Numbered from the stretch's first letter, positions 49,830 through 59,037 are shown. The stretch is DNA of 64,000 nt from Thalassobacillus_A hwangdonensis (GCF_042675915.1 NZ_JBHTKL010000006.1:310001-374000), one strand, 5' to 3'. Notes: generated by a model from the sequence alone, not told the origin. Made by a program: numbers and translations.

Positions 49830-51164
49830 TTACAATGACCGGTTTTTGATGACTTCTGCATACCGTTTCGCACTGTCTTTCACATAACGCTGCTGCGTGT
49901 CGAAGTCGACGTACACGATGCCGAAGCGCTTCTCGTAGCCGAATGCCCACTCGAAGTTATCAAGCAGCGACCATAGGTAATAGCCAGCGATGTTCATGTT
50001 CTCTTCGTTCAATTCCGCGACAGCGTTCAAATGTTTTTCAAGATAATCGACGCGATTCGTATCATGCACCTGACCATCCGCTTCAAGCACATCGTCGAAT
50101 GCTGCGCCGTTCTCCGTAATATAGATTGGTAGTTCCGTATATTCCTTACGAAGTCGATAGATCAGCTCTTTGAATTCATTCGGTGAAATATCCCAGCCCA
50201 TGCCCGACTTCGGATAATCAGATTCCGCACCCTGGAACATAAATTCTGCACCTTCCGCGTATTCCATCAAGGAACGGTTGTAGAAATTGATTCCGAAAAA
50301 GTCCATGTGCGTGGAGATTGCCTCCAAGTCGCCTTCTTTGATGAAATCGTAGGAAGGCACTTGTTTGGAAAACATATTGATCATGTCCGTCGGATACTGC
50401 CCTTTGAAGACAGGATCGAGGAACCATCTGTTCAGGTAGCCATCGAAATTGTTGGCCGCCACTTGGTCATGGAAGCTTCCGCTAGCAGGATAGACAGGTG
50501 ACAGGTTCAGTGTAATCCCGATTGGGTGCTTGCCTTCGAAAACGTGCTTATAATGTTGGACTGCTTTACCGTGCGACAACAGGATATGATGCGCTGCCTT
50601 CAATGCTTCATCCAAGTTCGTATGCCCTGGCGCATGTTCACCCTGGTGGTATCCGAGCATTGCTGCACACCAAGGTTCGTTGTGGGTAATCCACATCGAC
50701 ACGTGCTCATCGAGTTCGCCGAAGCATTTTTCAGCGAATTCCATGAACCACTCGACGGAATCACGGTTGATCCATCCACCCAAGTCATCCGCCCACTGTG
50801 GAAGGTCCCAGTGATAAAGGGTAACGAATGGCTGGATGCCTTCTTCCTTCAATCGGATTGCAAGCTTCCGGTAAAACTCCATGCCTTCTGCGTTGTACTT
50901 CCCTTTTTCCGGGAAAATCCTCGGCCATGCGATTGAAAAACGGTACGAATCGACGCCGAGACTTTTGATGATCTGAATATCTTCTTCCATACGATTGTAG
51001 TGGTCGCATGCTAAATCTCCGGTATCACCACCGAGCACTTTGCCTGGTGTATGGGAGAATGTATCCCAGATGGAAGGGGCTCTTCCTCCGGCGGAAACCG
51101 CTCCTTCAATCTGATAGGAGGACGTTGCGGTTCCGAATATAAAATCCTTTGAAAACTTTTTCAT
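49830..51164 (-). CDS. GH1 beta-glucosidase
   Basis: The 444-residue cytoplasmic enzyme begins with the GH1 signature FIFGTATSSYQIEGA. The acid/base E163 lies in THNEPWC and the nucleophile E351 in YITENGAAF. GH1 enzymes hydrolyse short beta-glucosides (or 6-phospho forms); no phosphate-binding motif typical of 6-phospho-beta-glucosidases stands out and the uptake route here is an ABC importer, so unphosphorylated substrates are likely. It lies 12 bases downstream of the permease genes and 12 bases upstream of GH30. The ATG has GAGGTG upstream. Confidence 0.93.
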   Translation of the reverse strand: MKKFSKDFIFGTATSSYQIEGAVSAGGRAPSIWDTFSHTPGKVLGGDTGDLACDHYNRMEEDIQIIKSLGVDSYRFSIAWPRIFPEKGKYNAEGMEFYRKLAIRLKEEGIQPFVTLYHWDLPQWADDLGGWINRDSVEWFMEFAEKCFGELDEHVSMWITHNEPWCAAMLGYHQGEHAPGHTNLDEALKAAHHILLSHGKAVQHYKHVFEGKHPIGITLNLSPVYPASGSFHDQVAANNFDGYLNRWFLDPVFKGQYPTDMINMFSKQVPSYDFIKEGDLEAISTHMDFFGINFYNRSLMEYAEGAEFMFQGAESDYPKSGMGWDISPNEFKELIYRLRKEYTELPIYITENGAAFDDVLEADGQVHDTNRVDYLEKHLNAVAELNEENMNIAGYYLWSLLDNFEWAFGYEKRFGIVYVDFDTQQRYVKDSAKRYAEVIKNRSL

Positions 51165-51176
51165 AGCTTACACCTC

Positions 51177-52007
51177 TTATCCTTTGATAGATCCTGCTGA
51201 TATGCTGCTGATGATGTACTTGGAGAAGAACAGGAATGCGATCATGATCGGAACGACGGAAATTGCAATTCCCAAGTACATGGAACCTAGGTTCTGTGCG
51301 ACTTGTGAGCCTTTCAAGAAGCCCATCAGAACTGGTAATGTGTATTTCTCCGGAGAGAAAAGGATGACCAATGGTACGATGTAGTTGTTCCAGGATCCGA
51401 TGAACGTAAAGATCGACATCGTCGCAACTGCCGGCATCATGATCGGCAATGCGATCGTATGGAAAATCTTCAGTTCTCCAGCTCCGTCCATCCGCGCCGC
51501 TTCAAGTAGTGCCGGATGCAGTGTCGTCGATAGATACTGACGCAGGAAGAACACGACGAACGGACTGGCGATTGACGGAACGATCAAAGGAATATACGTA
51601 TCTAGGAAACCTAGTACTTTGTTCAATTCATAGAAACCGATCAATCCGAGCTGTCCAGGGACCATCATCAATAATAGAATCGTGATGAACAGGAAGTTTT
51701 TCCCCTTAAAGTTATAGACGGCGAACCCGAAGGCAGTCAGGGCAGAGAAGTACCCACTAAGTAGGGTGACCGCAACGGAAATGATCAGACTGTTCCTGAA
51801 ACCTGCCCATATGTTGACGTAGTCCATCATCGTTTTGTAGTTGTCGATCAGGCTGCTTCCAGGAAGGAAGCTGAATCCCATGATGATCTCTTTGTTTTCA
51901 CGTGTTGCGTTGATGATCATCATGTAAAACGGCACAATGCTGATGAGCGCCAGAAGTATCAATAAAGAATATATGGTAATTGTGATGACTCGCTTTTTTG
52001 ATTTCAT
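51177..52007 (-). CDS. Sugar ABC transporter permease (MalG type)
   Basis: The 276-residue membrane protein has six helices and the EAA loop EAARMDGAGELKIFHTIALP, which contacts the ATPase. The conserved start (SKKRVITITIYSLLILLALISIVPFYMM) and C-terminus are of the MalG/CUT1 group for oligosaccharides. It overlaps the previous permease by one base (TAATG), so translation is coupled. No ATP-binding subunit lies in this operon; a shared MsmX-like ATPase elsewhere would be needed, as is common in Bacillus CUT1 systems. Confidence 0.92.
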   Translation of the reverse strand: MKSKKRVITITIYSLLILLALISIVPFYMMIINATRENKEIIMGFSFLPGSSLIDNYKTMMDYVNIWAGFRNSLIISVAVTLLSGYFSALTAFGFAVYNFKGKNFLFITILLLMMVPGQLGLIGFYELNKVLGFLDTYIPLIVPSIASPFVVFFLRQYLSTTLHPALLEAARMDGAGELKIFHTIALPIMMPAVATMSIFTFIGSWNNYIVPLVILFSPEKYTLPVLMGFLKGSQVAQNLGSMYLGIAISVVPIMIAFLFFSKYIISSISAGSIKG

Positions 52008-52912
52008 TATTTCTTACCTCTATTCTTGGTCGCTTTTACATCACGGTACATCGATTTGAATGTAACCACCGAGAATATGACCGTAATCAGGAATAACGCA
52101 TAAGCTACTGTCGCTGCGTAACCGTAGTTGTTATAACGGAATGCCTGGTTATACAGATACAGGACCATCGTGTTCAACGAGCCTTCTGGTGCACCTAGTC
52201 CATCGGTGATCAGCATCGGCAGGTCGAATAATTGTAGTCCTCCGATCAGTGAAGTGATCAATACGTAAAGCATGATCGGCTTCAGCAACGGCAATGTGAT
52301 ATTGGTGAACATCTGCCAGCGGTTCGCACCATCAATGAGCGCAGCTTCATAGTATTCTTTCGAAATCCCTGAGACACCAGCCATCAAGATGATGAACGTG
52401 TAACCGAACCACATCCATGTCAGAATGAGCGACACGGATACTTGAGCGGTAAACGGGTTATTCAGCCAGTCGATCGGTTCACCGATCAGACCGAGTTGCA
52501 TGAGGAACTGGTTGATCGATCCGTACTGCCAATCGAGCATGATGTTGAACAAAATCGCGACCGAGCTGATCGTGATCAAGTTCGGCAGGTAGAAGATCGC
52601 CCGGAAAAAGCCGATCCCTTTCATCCGGAAACGCAAATCAGAGAACAAGGCAGCCAATGCCAACGCAATCCCCAATTGCAATACGAAGTTCAATCCCCAG
52701 ATTTTCAGCGTATTGAAGAACGCTTCAAAGAAATATGTATCGGTCAGTATTCGAATATAGTTATCCAGTCCGATGAACTCCGGACTTCCATACCCTTCAT
52801 AACTGGTGAATGTATAATAGAAGGTTAAGAGAATCGGATAGATGTTGAAAACGAGGAAAACCAGAAAGAAAGGCGCTATGAAATAATAGCCCTTATAATT
52901 GATGTTTTTCAT
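52007..52912 (-). CDS. Sugar ABC transporter permease (MalF type)
   Basis: The 301-residue protein is a six-helix CUT1 permease: it starts YKGYYFIAPFFLVFLVFNIYPILLT and has the EAA motif EAALIDGANRWQMFTNITLP. The start is set by AAGGA seven bases before the ATG at 52912; a frame open to 52999 has no ribosome site. It pairs with the MalG-type gene to form the membrane channel for a beta-oligosaccharide, working with the solute-binding lipoprotein upstream. Confidence 0.92.
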   Translation of the reverse strand: MKNINYKGYYFIAPFFLVFLVFNIYPILLTFYYTFTSYEGYGSPEFIGLDNYIRILTDTYFFEAFFNTLKIWGLNFVLQLGIALALAALFSDLRFRMKGIGFFRAIFYLPNLITISSVAILFNIMLDWQYGSINQFLMQLGLIGEPIDWLNNPFTAQVSVSLILTWMWFGYTFIILMAGVSGISKEYYEAALIDGANRWQMFTNITLPLLKPIMLYVLITSLIGGLQLFDLPMLITDGLGAPEGSLNTMVLYLYNQAFRYNNYGYAATVAYALFLITVIFSVVTFKSMYRDVKATKNRGKK

Positions 52913-53014
52913 AATGTATTCCTTCTTTCCCTTTGCTGGAATGAACGGCTGAGAGTGAAAAAGGGACAGACATAAATGAGATGTCCATCCCTTGTTCATG
53001 TTTACCAGTCAGTC

Positions 53015-54337
53015 TTATGGTGTTTTGATATCCGGGTAAGCATTCTTTACAGCTTTATAGAAATCTTCAAGTGCTTCTTCTTTTGTCTTCTTCCCGTCCA
53101 CATATTCGCTGACATGTGTACCTAGAAGTGTATCGATCTCCTGATCATATTTCGTTACAGCATTCGAATCGATTTTCTCTGCTTCTTCAAGGAAGAATTT
53201 GTAGTGATTCTGTCCGCCAAGGAAGTCTTCACTGAAGTCATCTTTGATTTTGGAAGTAACAGGCTTATAAGCTAGCACGTCTCCCGTTTCCTTCGCCCAA
53301 TCCGTCAAAAATTCTTCATCATGCGTCATCATTTTCACGAATTCAAATGCAAGGTCTTTCTTTTCAGAGCCGCTGTAGATTCCAAGCCATGTTCCACCCC
53401 AGAAATACGGGTTCGGACCTGGCGCTACTGCCCAGTCTCCTACTGTTTCTTCTGTGTTCGCTTTCAACACACTGTGAAGTCCCCAAGTCGGCAAAGCGAA
53501 TGAGAATACTTCAGTTTGCTCACCAGATGCATCTTCTACTTCATCCCATCCACCGTTGTATGCGACAGGACCGTCCATTGCTGCGAACCATGAAGGTGAC
53601 CATTCTGGTGCAAAGGCAGTCAAGTCTTTGTCACGCAATTCTTTTGAGCGATCGAAATATTCAAGCTTCGCATCCGTCATGACAAGTTCATTGTTTTCAT
53701 TTACCCAAGGCTGTGGATCTGCTGATTTAGCGAACCAACGGATTGCACCCTCATCCGGGAACAAACGGTAACCCTCGCCTTTCAACTTCTCACCGACTTC
53801 AAACAATCCATCCCAAGTGCTCATCATTTCACCGATTTCAGCAGGATCGTCTGTGCCAAGCACTTCTTTCGCGATGCTGCGGCGGTAGAAGATTCCACCA
53901 GGAGTCGTCTGCCATGATACAGCTTTAACGTTACCTTCAGGGTCTTTACCTAGATCGAATACGTATGGAATGTAGTCATCTTCCCACTCCTGGACGTTGT
54001 AAGGCTCCTGGGAAAGATCCTCCCAATAGTTACGCTCTGTCCACTGTTTAAGGAAAGCAATTTCTCCAGTGAATACGTCCGGAGCACCAACGCCGCTTTC
54101 AAGTACAGGCTTCAGCTTCGTCGGATAGTCCGCGATCGGAACAATCGTCAATTCAACTTTGACATCGTGTTCTTTTTCAAATTTTTCGATGGCACCTTCT
54201 TTTTGAAGCTCATCTGTAAAGGACCAGATTTTCAATACTTTGTCATCACTGCTGGATTTCGCTTCATCAGAAGAGCATCCTGCCATGATTCCCAACATCG
54301 CTACAAGCGTAAGCAATACATAACCTAACTTCTTCAT
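53015..54337 (-). CDS. Sugar ABC transporter substrate-binding lipoprotein
   Basis: The 440-residue product has a lipoprotein signal with lipobox IMAGC and an acidic mature domain with the extracellular solute-binding (family 1) fold: LKIWSFTDELQKEGAIEKFEKEH and, later, WGGTWLGIYSGSEKKDLAFEFVKMMT. It should capture the oligosaccharide outside the membrane and deliver it to the two permeases. First gene of the catabolic operon, 81 bases downstream of the LacI-type operator at 54418-54431. The ATG at 54337 has GGGGG upstream. Confidence 0.92.
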   Translation of the reverse strand: MKKLGYVLLTLVAMLGIMAGCSSDEAKSSSDDKVLKIWSFTDELQKEGAIEKFEKEHDVKVELTIVPIADYPTKLKPVLESGVGAPDVFTGEIAFLKQWTERNYWEDLSQEPYNVQEWEDDYIPYVFDLGKDPEGNVKAVSWQTTPGGIFYRRSIAKEVLGTDDPAEIGEMMSTWDGLFEVGEKLKGEGYRLFPDEGAIRWFAKSADPQPWVNENNELVMTDAKLEYFDRSKELRDKDLTAFAPEWSPSWFAAMDGPVAYNGGWDEVEDASGEQTEVFSFALPTWGLHSVLKANTEETVGDWAVAPGPNPYFWGGTWLGIYSGSEKKDLAFEFVKMMTHDEEFLTDWAKETGDVLAYKPVTSKIKDDFSEDFLGGQNHYKFFLEEAEKIDSNAVTKYDQEIDTLLGTHVSEYVDGKKTKEEALEDFYKAVKNAYPDIKTP

Positions 54338-54417
54338 GGAATTACCCCCGTTTTTATGATTTTTTCCTATTTGAAACAGATAGGGCTCCTACCTGGACAA
54401 ATAAAGGTTAAGCGGTA

Positions 54418-54431
54418 CGAAAGCGGTTTCG
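54418..54431 (-). promoter_or_regulatory. LacI-type operator A
   Basis: CGAAAGCGGTTTCG is an almost palindromic operator. On the minus strand it directly follows a possible -10 (TAAAAT), so binding would block the promoter of the sugar operon. Confidence 0.7.
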
Positions 54432-54504
54432 ATTTTATGTAAATAAAAGGTTTCACTTATTGTGAAACAAGCTAACCTTCAATTCTTGTGCTGCGAAATT
54501 GTTT

Positions 54505-54518
54505 CGAAAGCGGTTTCG
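54505..54518 (-). promoter_or_regulatory. LacI-type operator B
   Basis: An exact copy of operator A (CGAAAGCGGTTTCG), 87 bases further upstream in the same gap, just past the lacI stop. The pair could allow DNA looping. It also fits a loose cre site for CcpA. Confidence 0.65.
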
Positions 54519-54535
54519 ATTTGGAATAAAAAAAT

Positions 54536-55543
54536 TTATAACGCCTTACAGCTTTCTCGTACGACCAGCTCGACAGGAATTTGCACCTCTTCGGCTGATT
54601 TCTGTTTACCATTGATCTGTTTCAGCAGCAGTTCTGCTGCTTTCTGTCCGATTTGATCGGTATGCTGCTTGATCGTCGTCAGTTTCGGATTCACAAACTT
54701 GGAAAGTGCGATATCATCGAAACCGATGATGGAAAAATCGTCTGGAACACTGTAGCCGTGGTCGTTGATGCATTCGATCGCACCAATCGCCATGCTGTCA
54801 CTCGCTGCGTAAATGGCTGTCGGATTCGAAGGTAAGGATAATAACTCCTTCATGGCACGGTAGCCGCCTTCTTCCGAGAAGTAATCCCCATCAACGATGT
54901 AACTCTCAGGTACATCCAAAGCTAAGTGATTCATACTCTCCATGAATCCCTTCAACCGCTGTTGGCCTGCGAAGGTTTTCCGATGTCCGGTAATATGTGC
55001 AATTCTGCGGTGACCAAGTTCATATAAATGATTGACTGCGAGACTGCTTCCTGCCCAGTTATCCGAGAACACGACACTGGACGTATCGCTGTTCAAGTCG
55101 ATCACGACGCTTGGAAGTGCATCCTCCATGAGTTCCTTGACCTGTTGGTCCTCCGTATTCGAGCAGACGACAACGACTCCATCCACTCCACGGTACCGAA
55201 AATGATCCAAGTAGCTTTTTTTCTGATTATGTAGATTCCGGGATACAAAGAGCAGATCATATTCATGCACTTCTACGGATTGCTTGAAACTCTCAATGAC
55301 CTCATTGAAGAATGGATGCTTCATCCCGATGCCAAGCGATTCGACGAACACGACACCGATGGTCCACGACTTCTTCGTCGATAGTGTGCGTGCCGAGGAG
55401 TTCGGGAAATACTTCATTTCCTCCACTGCCTCCAAAATGCGTTTCTTCGCCTTTTCACTGACATCCGCATAATCGTTCAATGCTTTTGATACAGTTGTTG
55501 CTGAGTAGCCAGTCTTATTGGCAATGTCATAAATCGTAACCAA
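54536..55543 (-). CDS. LacI-family repressor of the beta-oligosaccharide operon
   Basis: The 335-residue protein has the LacI helix-turn-helix VTIYDIANKTGYSATTVSKALNDY, the hinge helix NSSARTLSTK and a periplasmic-binding-like effector domain ending in IPVELVVRESCK. I prefer the TTG at 55543 (AGGTGA eight bases upstream), which gives the usual MVTIYDIA start; a GTG at 55555 has no ribosome site. It probably binds the three CGAAAGCG-type sites in this locus, one of them before its own gene, and releases them when the sugar is present. Confidence 0.92.
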   Translation of the reverse strand: MVTIYDIANKTGYSATTVSKALNDYADVSEKAKKRILEAVEEMKYFPNSSARTLSTKKSWTIGVVFVESLGIGMKHPFFNEVIESFKQSVEVHEYDLLFVSRNLHNQKKSYLDHFRYRGVDGVVVVCSNTEDQQVKELMEDALPSVVIDLNSDTSSVVFSDNWAGSSLAVNHLYELGHRRIAHITGHRKTFAGQQRLKGFMESMNHLALDVPESYIVDGDYFSEEGGYRAMKELLSLPSNPTAIYAASDSMAIGAIECINDHGYSVPDDFSIIGFDDIALSKFVNPKLTTIKQHTDQIGQKAAELLLKQINGKQKSAEEVQIPVELVVRESCKAL

Positions 55544-55565
55544 AGACTTCTTCACCTCATTCTAA

Positions 55566-55579
55566 CGAAAGCGCTTTCG
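55566..55579 (-). promoter_or_regulatory. LacI-type operator C (perfect palindrome), autoregulation site
   Basis: ACGAAAGCGCTTTCGT (55565-55580) is a perfect 16-bp palindrome 22 bases upstream of the lacI start. It shares CGAAAGCG with operators A and B. Confidence 0.7.
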
Positions 55580-55708
55580 TAGATTATTATATTCTGAATT
55601 TTATAGGTATGTAAAGGTTTTTTTAATTTTTCATGAAAAAGTACCAGATCATCTGCGCTGTTAACGCAAAAGAAACTGATACAAAGTTTTTGCTGGATGG
55701 GTGCAACA

Positions 55709-55939
55709 TTAACCGACGTCATGCTTATCGTTGTCGTTTCTGTTCATTTTCTTGTAAATAACAGATATCACGTTGATAATGATCAGTAAAATAGAAACAC
55801 TCAAAGCCCCTAAAACATAATAAGCATTTATGTTATTAAAGAGCAGACTTGCAATAAAACCTCCAATCACAACTCCAACGAACGTACCTAAAGCGATTCT
55901 AGTTAATCTCCATTGAGTTGATGTTATACGGGCTTTCAA
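55709..55939 (-). CDS. Small two-helix membrane protein, unknown
   Basis: The 76-residue protein starts at a TTG with GGAGGG eight bases upstream, better than the GTG at 55945, which is only two bases from that site. It has a basic start, two membrane helices (about 16-35 and 43-62) and a basic Asn/Asp-rich tail (KKMNRNDNDKHD). No family is recognised. It stands alone between the LacI gene and the OPT gene. Confidence 0.5.
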   Translation of the reverse strand: MKARITSTQWRLTRIALGTFVGVVIGGFIASLLFNNINAYYVLGALSVSILLIIINVISVIYKKMNRNDNDKHDVG

Positions 55940-56064
55940 TTCCACAACCCTCCTTCATTATACCTCAAATGACTTACATAAATTTACAAAGGTTATGTTG
56001 TCATGATACGAAAAATTAACAGGTCAGGCAAATCATGCTGCCTAGATTTAACCTATAAAAAAGA

Positions 56065-56094
56065 GCCAGATCCCACTCTAACGCGGGACCTGGC
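56065..56094 (-). terminator. Terminator of the OPT gene
   Basis: GCCAG(A)TCCC ... GGGA(C)CTGGC forms a strong stem. On the minus strand it is followed by TCTTTTTTATAG. Confidence 0.85.
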
Positions 56095-56115
56095 ATTCAA
56101 ATTTTTCTTTATTGA

Positions 56116-57981
56116 TTAATTCACTTTTCGACTAGCTGTAAAGTAAAGAATACCTGTAACAATTGCCATCGCGACCAGTGACATCCAAGGACCGAAGATT
56201 GCGTTCTCCGGCATGACGAAGCCTGCGGTTACAGCAATGGCTATGATAACACCCATCAATGCTTCCCCGGCAATGAAACCGGAAGCGATCAGGATGCCTC
56301 GTTCTCCTTTTTTCTTGCGTACTGCAGCATCTTTCTCGCGGCGATCGATCCAGCCTTTGACGATTCCACCAAGCATGATTGGTGAAGTCAGGTGAATCGG
56401 AAGGTAGAGACCGACGGCGAATGGCAAGGAGCCGATTCCGAACAGTTCCACTGTCGCAGCCGCTGCCATACCGATCAGAATCAAGTTCCAAGGAAGATCC
56501 CCTTCCATGATTCCTTCTACAACAAGTGACATCAGTACAGCCTGTGGTGCCGGCAATTCAGAAGAACCGAAGCCATAAGCGTTATCGAGCAGAATCAAGA
56601 TGAAGCCTGTAACGATACTGGCAATCAGAATTCCGTATAGCTGCGCAATCTGCTGCCATCTCGGAGTTGCACCGACGATGAAACCAGTCTTCAAATCCTG
56701 TGACGTGTCACCTGAAATCGCCGCTGCGATACAGACGACACCACCGATGATGATTGCTGTCAGCATTCCTTCTTCACCAGTGATCCCCGCACCCTTCAAA
56801 ATGACGGAAACGAAAATCAAAGCTGCGATCGTCATTCCGGATACCGGGTTGGAAGAACTTCCGACGACCCCTACAATCCGGGCGGAAACGGTGACGAAGA
56901 AGAATCCGAAAATCATGACTAGTAATGCACCAAGGATACCTACTTCAATCTGCGGGAAGAAAGCCAGGATCCCGATAACCAGGATGGTCAGTCCTCCGAT
57001 CAAGGATAGCGGAATATCCTGATCCGTACGAAGGGTACCTTGGGTGTTGTCCGCTTCCTTGAATCCTCTGATTGCACCAGCGAATGAAGAAAAGATGGTC
57101 GGAAGTGTTTTCAGCAGTCCGACAATTCCTCCGAACGCCACCGCACCAGCACCGATGTAGCGTAAGTAGTTATCCCAAATCATATGGTAGTCCATCTCTG
57201 AAATCGGTACGTCTGCAGGAGCGATCGGCTGGTTGGCAAAGTCTCCGAAGTACGTGATCAAAGGAATAAGTCCGATCCAGCCAAGTACCGCACCGGCAAA
57301 CATGATCCCCGCGATGCGCGGTCCGATGATATAACCGACAGCTAGAAGCGCAGGCATCGTGTTCATTCCGATTGCAGCATTTTTAAATCCTGCAATTGTA
57401 GTTTCGACTTGGGACGGGAATGCTTTGATTGCATCAGTCAGGAACTTGAAGGCAGCGCCAATTCCAAGACCGCTGAAGACGATTTTCGCACCTTTCCCTT
57501 TTCCTTCACCTGCAACGAGTACCTCAGCACAGGCTGTCCCTTCCGGGTATGGAAGTGTGTCGTGTTCATTTACGATCAACGCTTTTCTGAGCGGAATCAT
57601 CAGAATGACACCAAGTACCCCACCAGCGAGGGCGATGATCCCCATCGTCAGCAGGCTCGGTTGCATGTTCCAGATGAACAAAGCAGGCAAGGTGAAAATC
57701 ACCCCAGCCGCTAACGCTTCACCAGATGAGGTGATCGTCTGGACGATGTTGTTTTCTAGAATCGATTGGCGGCGAAGAATTACTCGTAAGATCGCCATTG
57801 AAATTACTGCCGCTGGAATGGAAGCAGACACGGTCATCCCGACAAGTAGTCCAAGATACGCGTTCGCCGCTCCGAAAATCAGCACCAGCAACGCACCCAC
57901 AATCAGCGCGAGGAACGTGAATTCAGGCTTCCGCTCACTGGCAGGCACGTATGGTTTAAAGTCTGTTGGCTTTTGTGCCAT
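56116..57981 (-). CDS. OPT-family oligopeptide transporter
   Basis: The 621-residue membrane protein has about 15 hydrophobic helices. The early part FGAANAYLGLLVGMTVSASIPAAVISMAILR and a later GVVCIAAAISGDTSQDLKTGFIVGATP are hallmarks of the OPT/YSL family. Bacterial OPT proteins import oligopeptides, some metal-chelate complexes; the substrate is unknown here. The ATG at 57981 has AGGAGG upstream. Single-gene unit, with a repeat-rich 400-base region upstream. Confidence 0.9.
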   Translation of the reverse strand: MAQKPTDFKPYVPASERKPEFTFLALIVGALLVLIFGAANAYLGLLVGMTVSASIPAAVISMAILRVILRRQSILENNIVQTITSSGEALAAGVIFTLPALFIWNMQPSLLTMGIIALAGGVLGVILMIPLRKALIVNEHDTLPYPEGTACAEVLVAGEGKGKGAKIVFSGLGIGAAFKFLTDAIKAFPSQVETTIAGFKNAAIGMNTMPALLAVGYIIGPRIAGIMFAGAVLGWIGLIPLITYFGDFANQPIAPADVPISEMDYHMIWDNYLRYIGAGAVAFGGIVGLLKTLPTIFSSFAGAIRGFKEADNTQGTLRTDQDIPLSLIGGLTILVIGILAFFPQIEVGILGALLVMIFGFFFVTVSARIVGVVGSSSNPVSGMTIAALIFVSVILKGAGITGEEGMLTAIIIGGVVCIAAAISGDTSQDLKTGFIVGATPRWQQIAQLYGILIASIVTGFILILLDNAYGFGSSELPAPQAVLMSLVVEGIMEGDLPWNLILIGMAAAATVELFGIGSLPFAVGLYLPIHLTSPIMLGGIVKGWIDRREKDAAVRKKKGERGILIASGFIAGEALMGVIIAIAVTAGFVMPENAIFGPWMSLVAMAIVTGILYFTASRKVN

Positions 57982-58199
57982 AGGAATCCTCCTTTTTGAA
58001 TGGTATGAATGATTTCATGGAATCGGTATCTTTTACCCCGATTTCCGGATGGATAACCCTCTACAGGTAGGGTTTGTAAATCCTGTCATACCATTCGACA
58101 AGAGAACCGAAAAAGTGTCCCATTTTTCCAAAAAAGAAAAAAGTTCCAAAGTAAAAAGTGCCATACCCGGATGAACATCGGGACTGCTGGCACGATTTT

Positions 58200-58291
58200 G
58201 ACCGACTTTCGGCATTTATGACCGACTTCTGGTTTTTATGACCGATTCCCAGGCATTTATGACCGACTTTCTCGAAATATGACCGATTCCG
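58200..58291. repeat. GACCGA phased repeat, copy 2 (five units)
   Basis: GACCGA cores begin at 58200, 58220, 58240, 58261 and 58281, a period of 20-21 bp, close to two helical turns. The consensus around each is (A/T)T(A/T)TGACCGA(C/T)TT. The rest of the 57982-58380 gap holds an AACCCT/AGGGTT hairpin at 58055-58074 and an imperfect GTGCCA/TGGCAC palindrome at about 58159-58194. Confidence 0.85.
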
Positions 58292-58322
58292 GGATTTTGC
58301 CCAAAGTCTCAATACAAATGCA

Positions 58323-58378
58323 AAAGTGCCAGGCCACAGTTTCGCTAAAGTATTAACGAAATGAGGGCCTGACACTTT
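58323..58378 (-). terminator. Long hairpin at the end of the GNAT gene
   Basis: AAAGTGCCAGGCC and GGCCTGACACTTT pair with one mismatch, and inner TTTCG/CGAAA extend the stem. It lies directly after the stop at 58381. A half-copy GTGCCAGGCCC recurs at 59648. Confidence 0.6.
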
Positions 58379-58380
58379 AA

Positions 58381-58848
58381 TCAAGCTTTGAACCTTTGTA
58401 TATACTGCCTGCCATTGAACTGCTCTACGAAATCACCTTCTGCTACTTCGTCAATCAACCCCCTCCAAAAAGCTCTTGCAGGTTGATTATTTTCTATCTG
58501 GGTAACCTCCCATTCACCAGGAAACATATTAAACAGCTTTTTGGCAGCTTCTCTTCCATAACCCTTTCCCATATACTTTGCCATTATGAAATACTCTTGG
58601 ATTGTATTAGGGTCTCCATTATTCGCACTCTCCACAAGTGCAAACCCGATCAACTCATCCTCCAGTTTGATGAAAAATGCGTGAAGGTGATCGTCTGTCC
58701 AGTACGCTTCTAATTCAAACGGCTTAAAGGCACCATTATTCTCCAGCTTTATTTCAGAGACAATCTTGCTGAACTCGTAAATGTAAAATTGAATGATGTT
58801 ATGTAACTTATTGACTTCTTCTGAACGAACTTCCCGAACCGTAATCAT
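58381..58848 (-). CDS. GNAT-family acetyltransferase
   Basis: The 155-residue protein starts at the ATG at 58848, which has AGGAGG six to seven bases upstream; a longer frame to 58887 has no site. It has the GNAT order: MITVREVRSEEVNKL, a beta-bulge strand IGFALVESA, then EYFIMAKYMGKGYGREAAKKLF with the acetyl-CoA loop (GKGYGREA-type Q/R-x-x-G-x-G/A). It should transfer an acetyl group to a small molecule or protein. Specific substrate unknown. Confidence 0.82.
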   Translation of the reverse strand: MITVREVRSEEVNKLHNIIQFYIYEFSKIVSEIKLENNGAFKPFELEAYWTDDHLHAFFIKLEDELIGFALVESANNGDPNTIQEYFIMAKYMGKGYGREAAKKLFNMFPGEWEVTQIENNQPARAFWRGLIDEVAEGDFVEQFNGRQYIQRFKA

Positions 58849-58987
58849 TTGCTGCCTCCTAACCCTCGGTGAGAATCCATTGCGCATTCAAAGTACAATG
58901 AAAAAATCACATTTGGCTTTGCATTATATTATTCGCTTTTCCACCGAGTAATCCTTCAGCACTATTCGTCGTTCCATCATAGTCGTA

Positions 58988-59031
58988 GAGACGGCCCGCT
59001 ATGCTTTGTTTTAAGCACCAGAACCGTCCCC
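58988..59031. repeat. Decayed copy of the GGGACGG...CCGTCCC palindrome
   Basis: GACGG ... CCGTC and GCTT/AAGC arms remain. The right side AAGCACCAGAACCGTCCCC matches the inverse of the element at 45033. It lies directly past the ferritin stop at 59038 and may act as its terminator. Confidence 0.5.
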
Positions 59032-59037
59032 ATATGT

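Noticed and set aside
57359..58012. A 217-codon plus-strand frame over the OPT gene
   Set aside because: It mirrors the membrane-protein codons of the OPT gene and has no motif.
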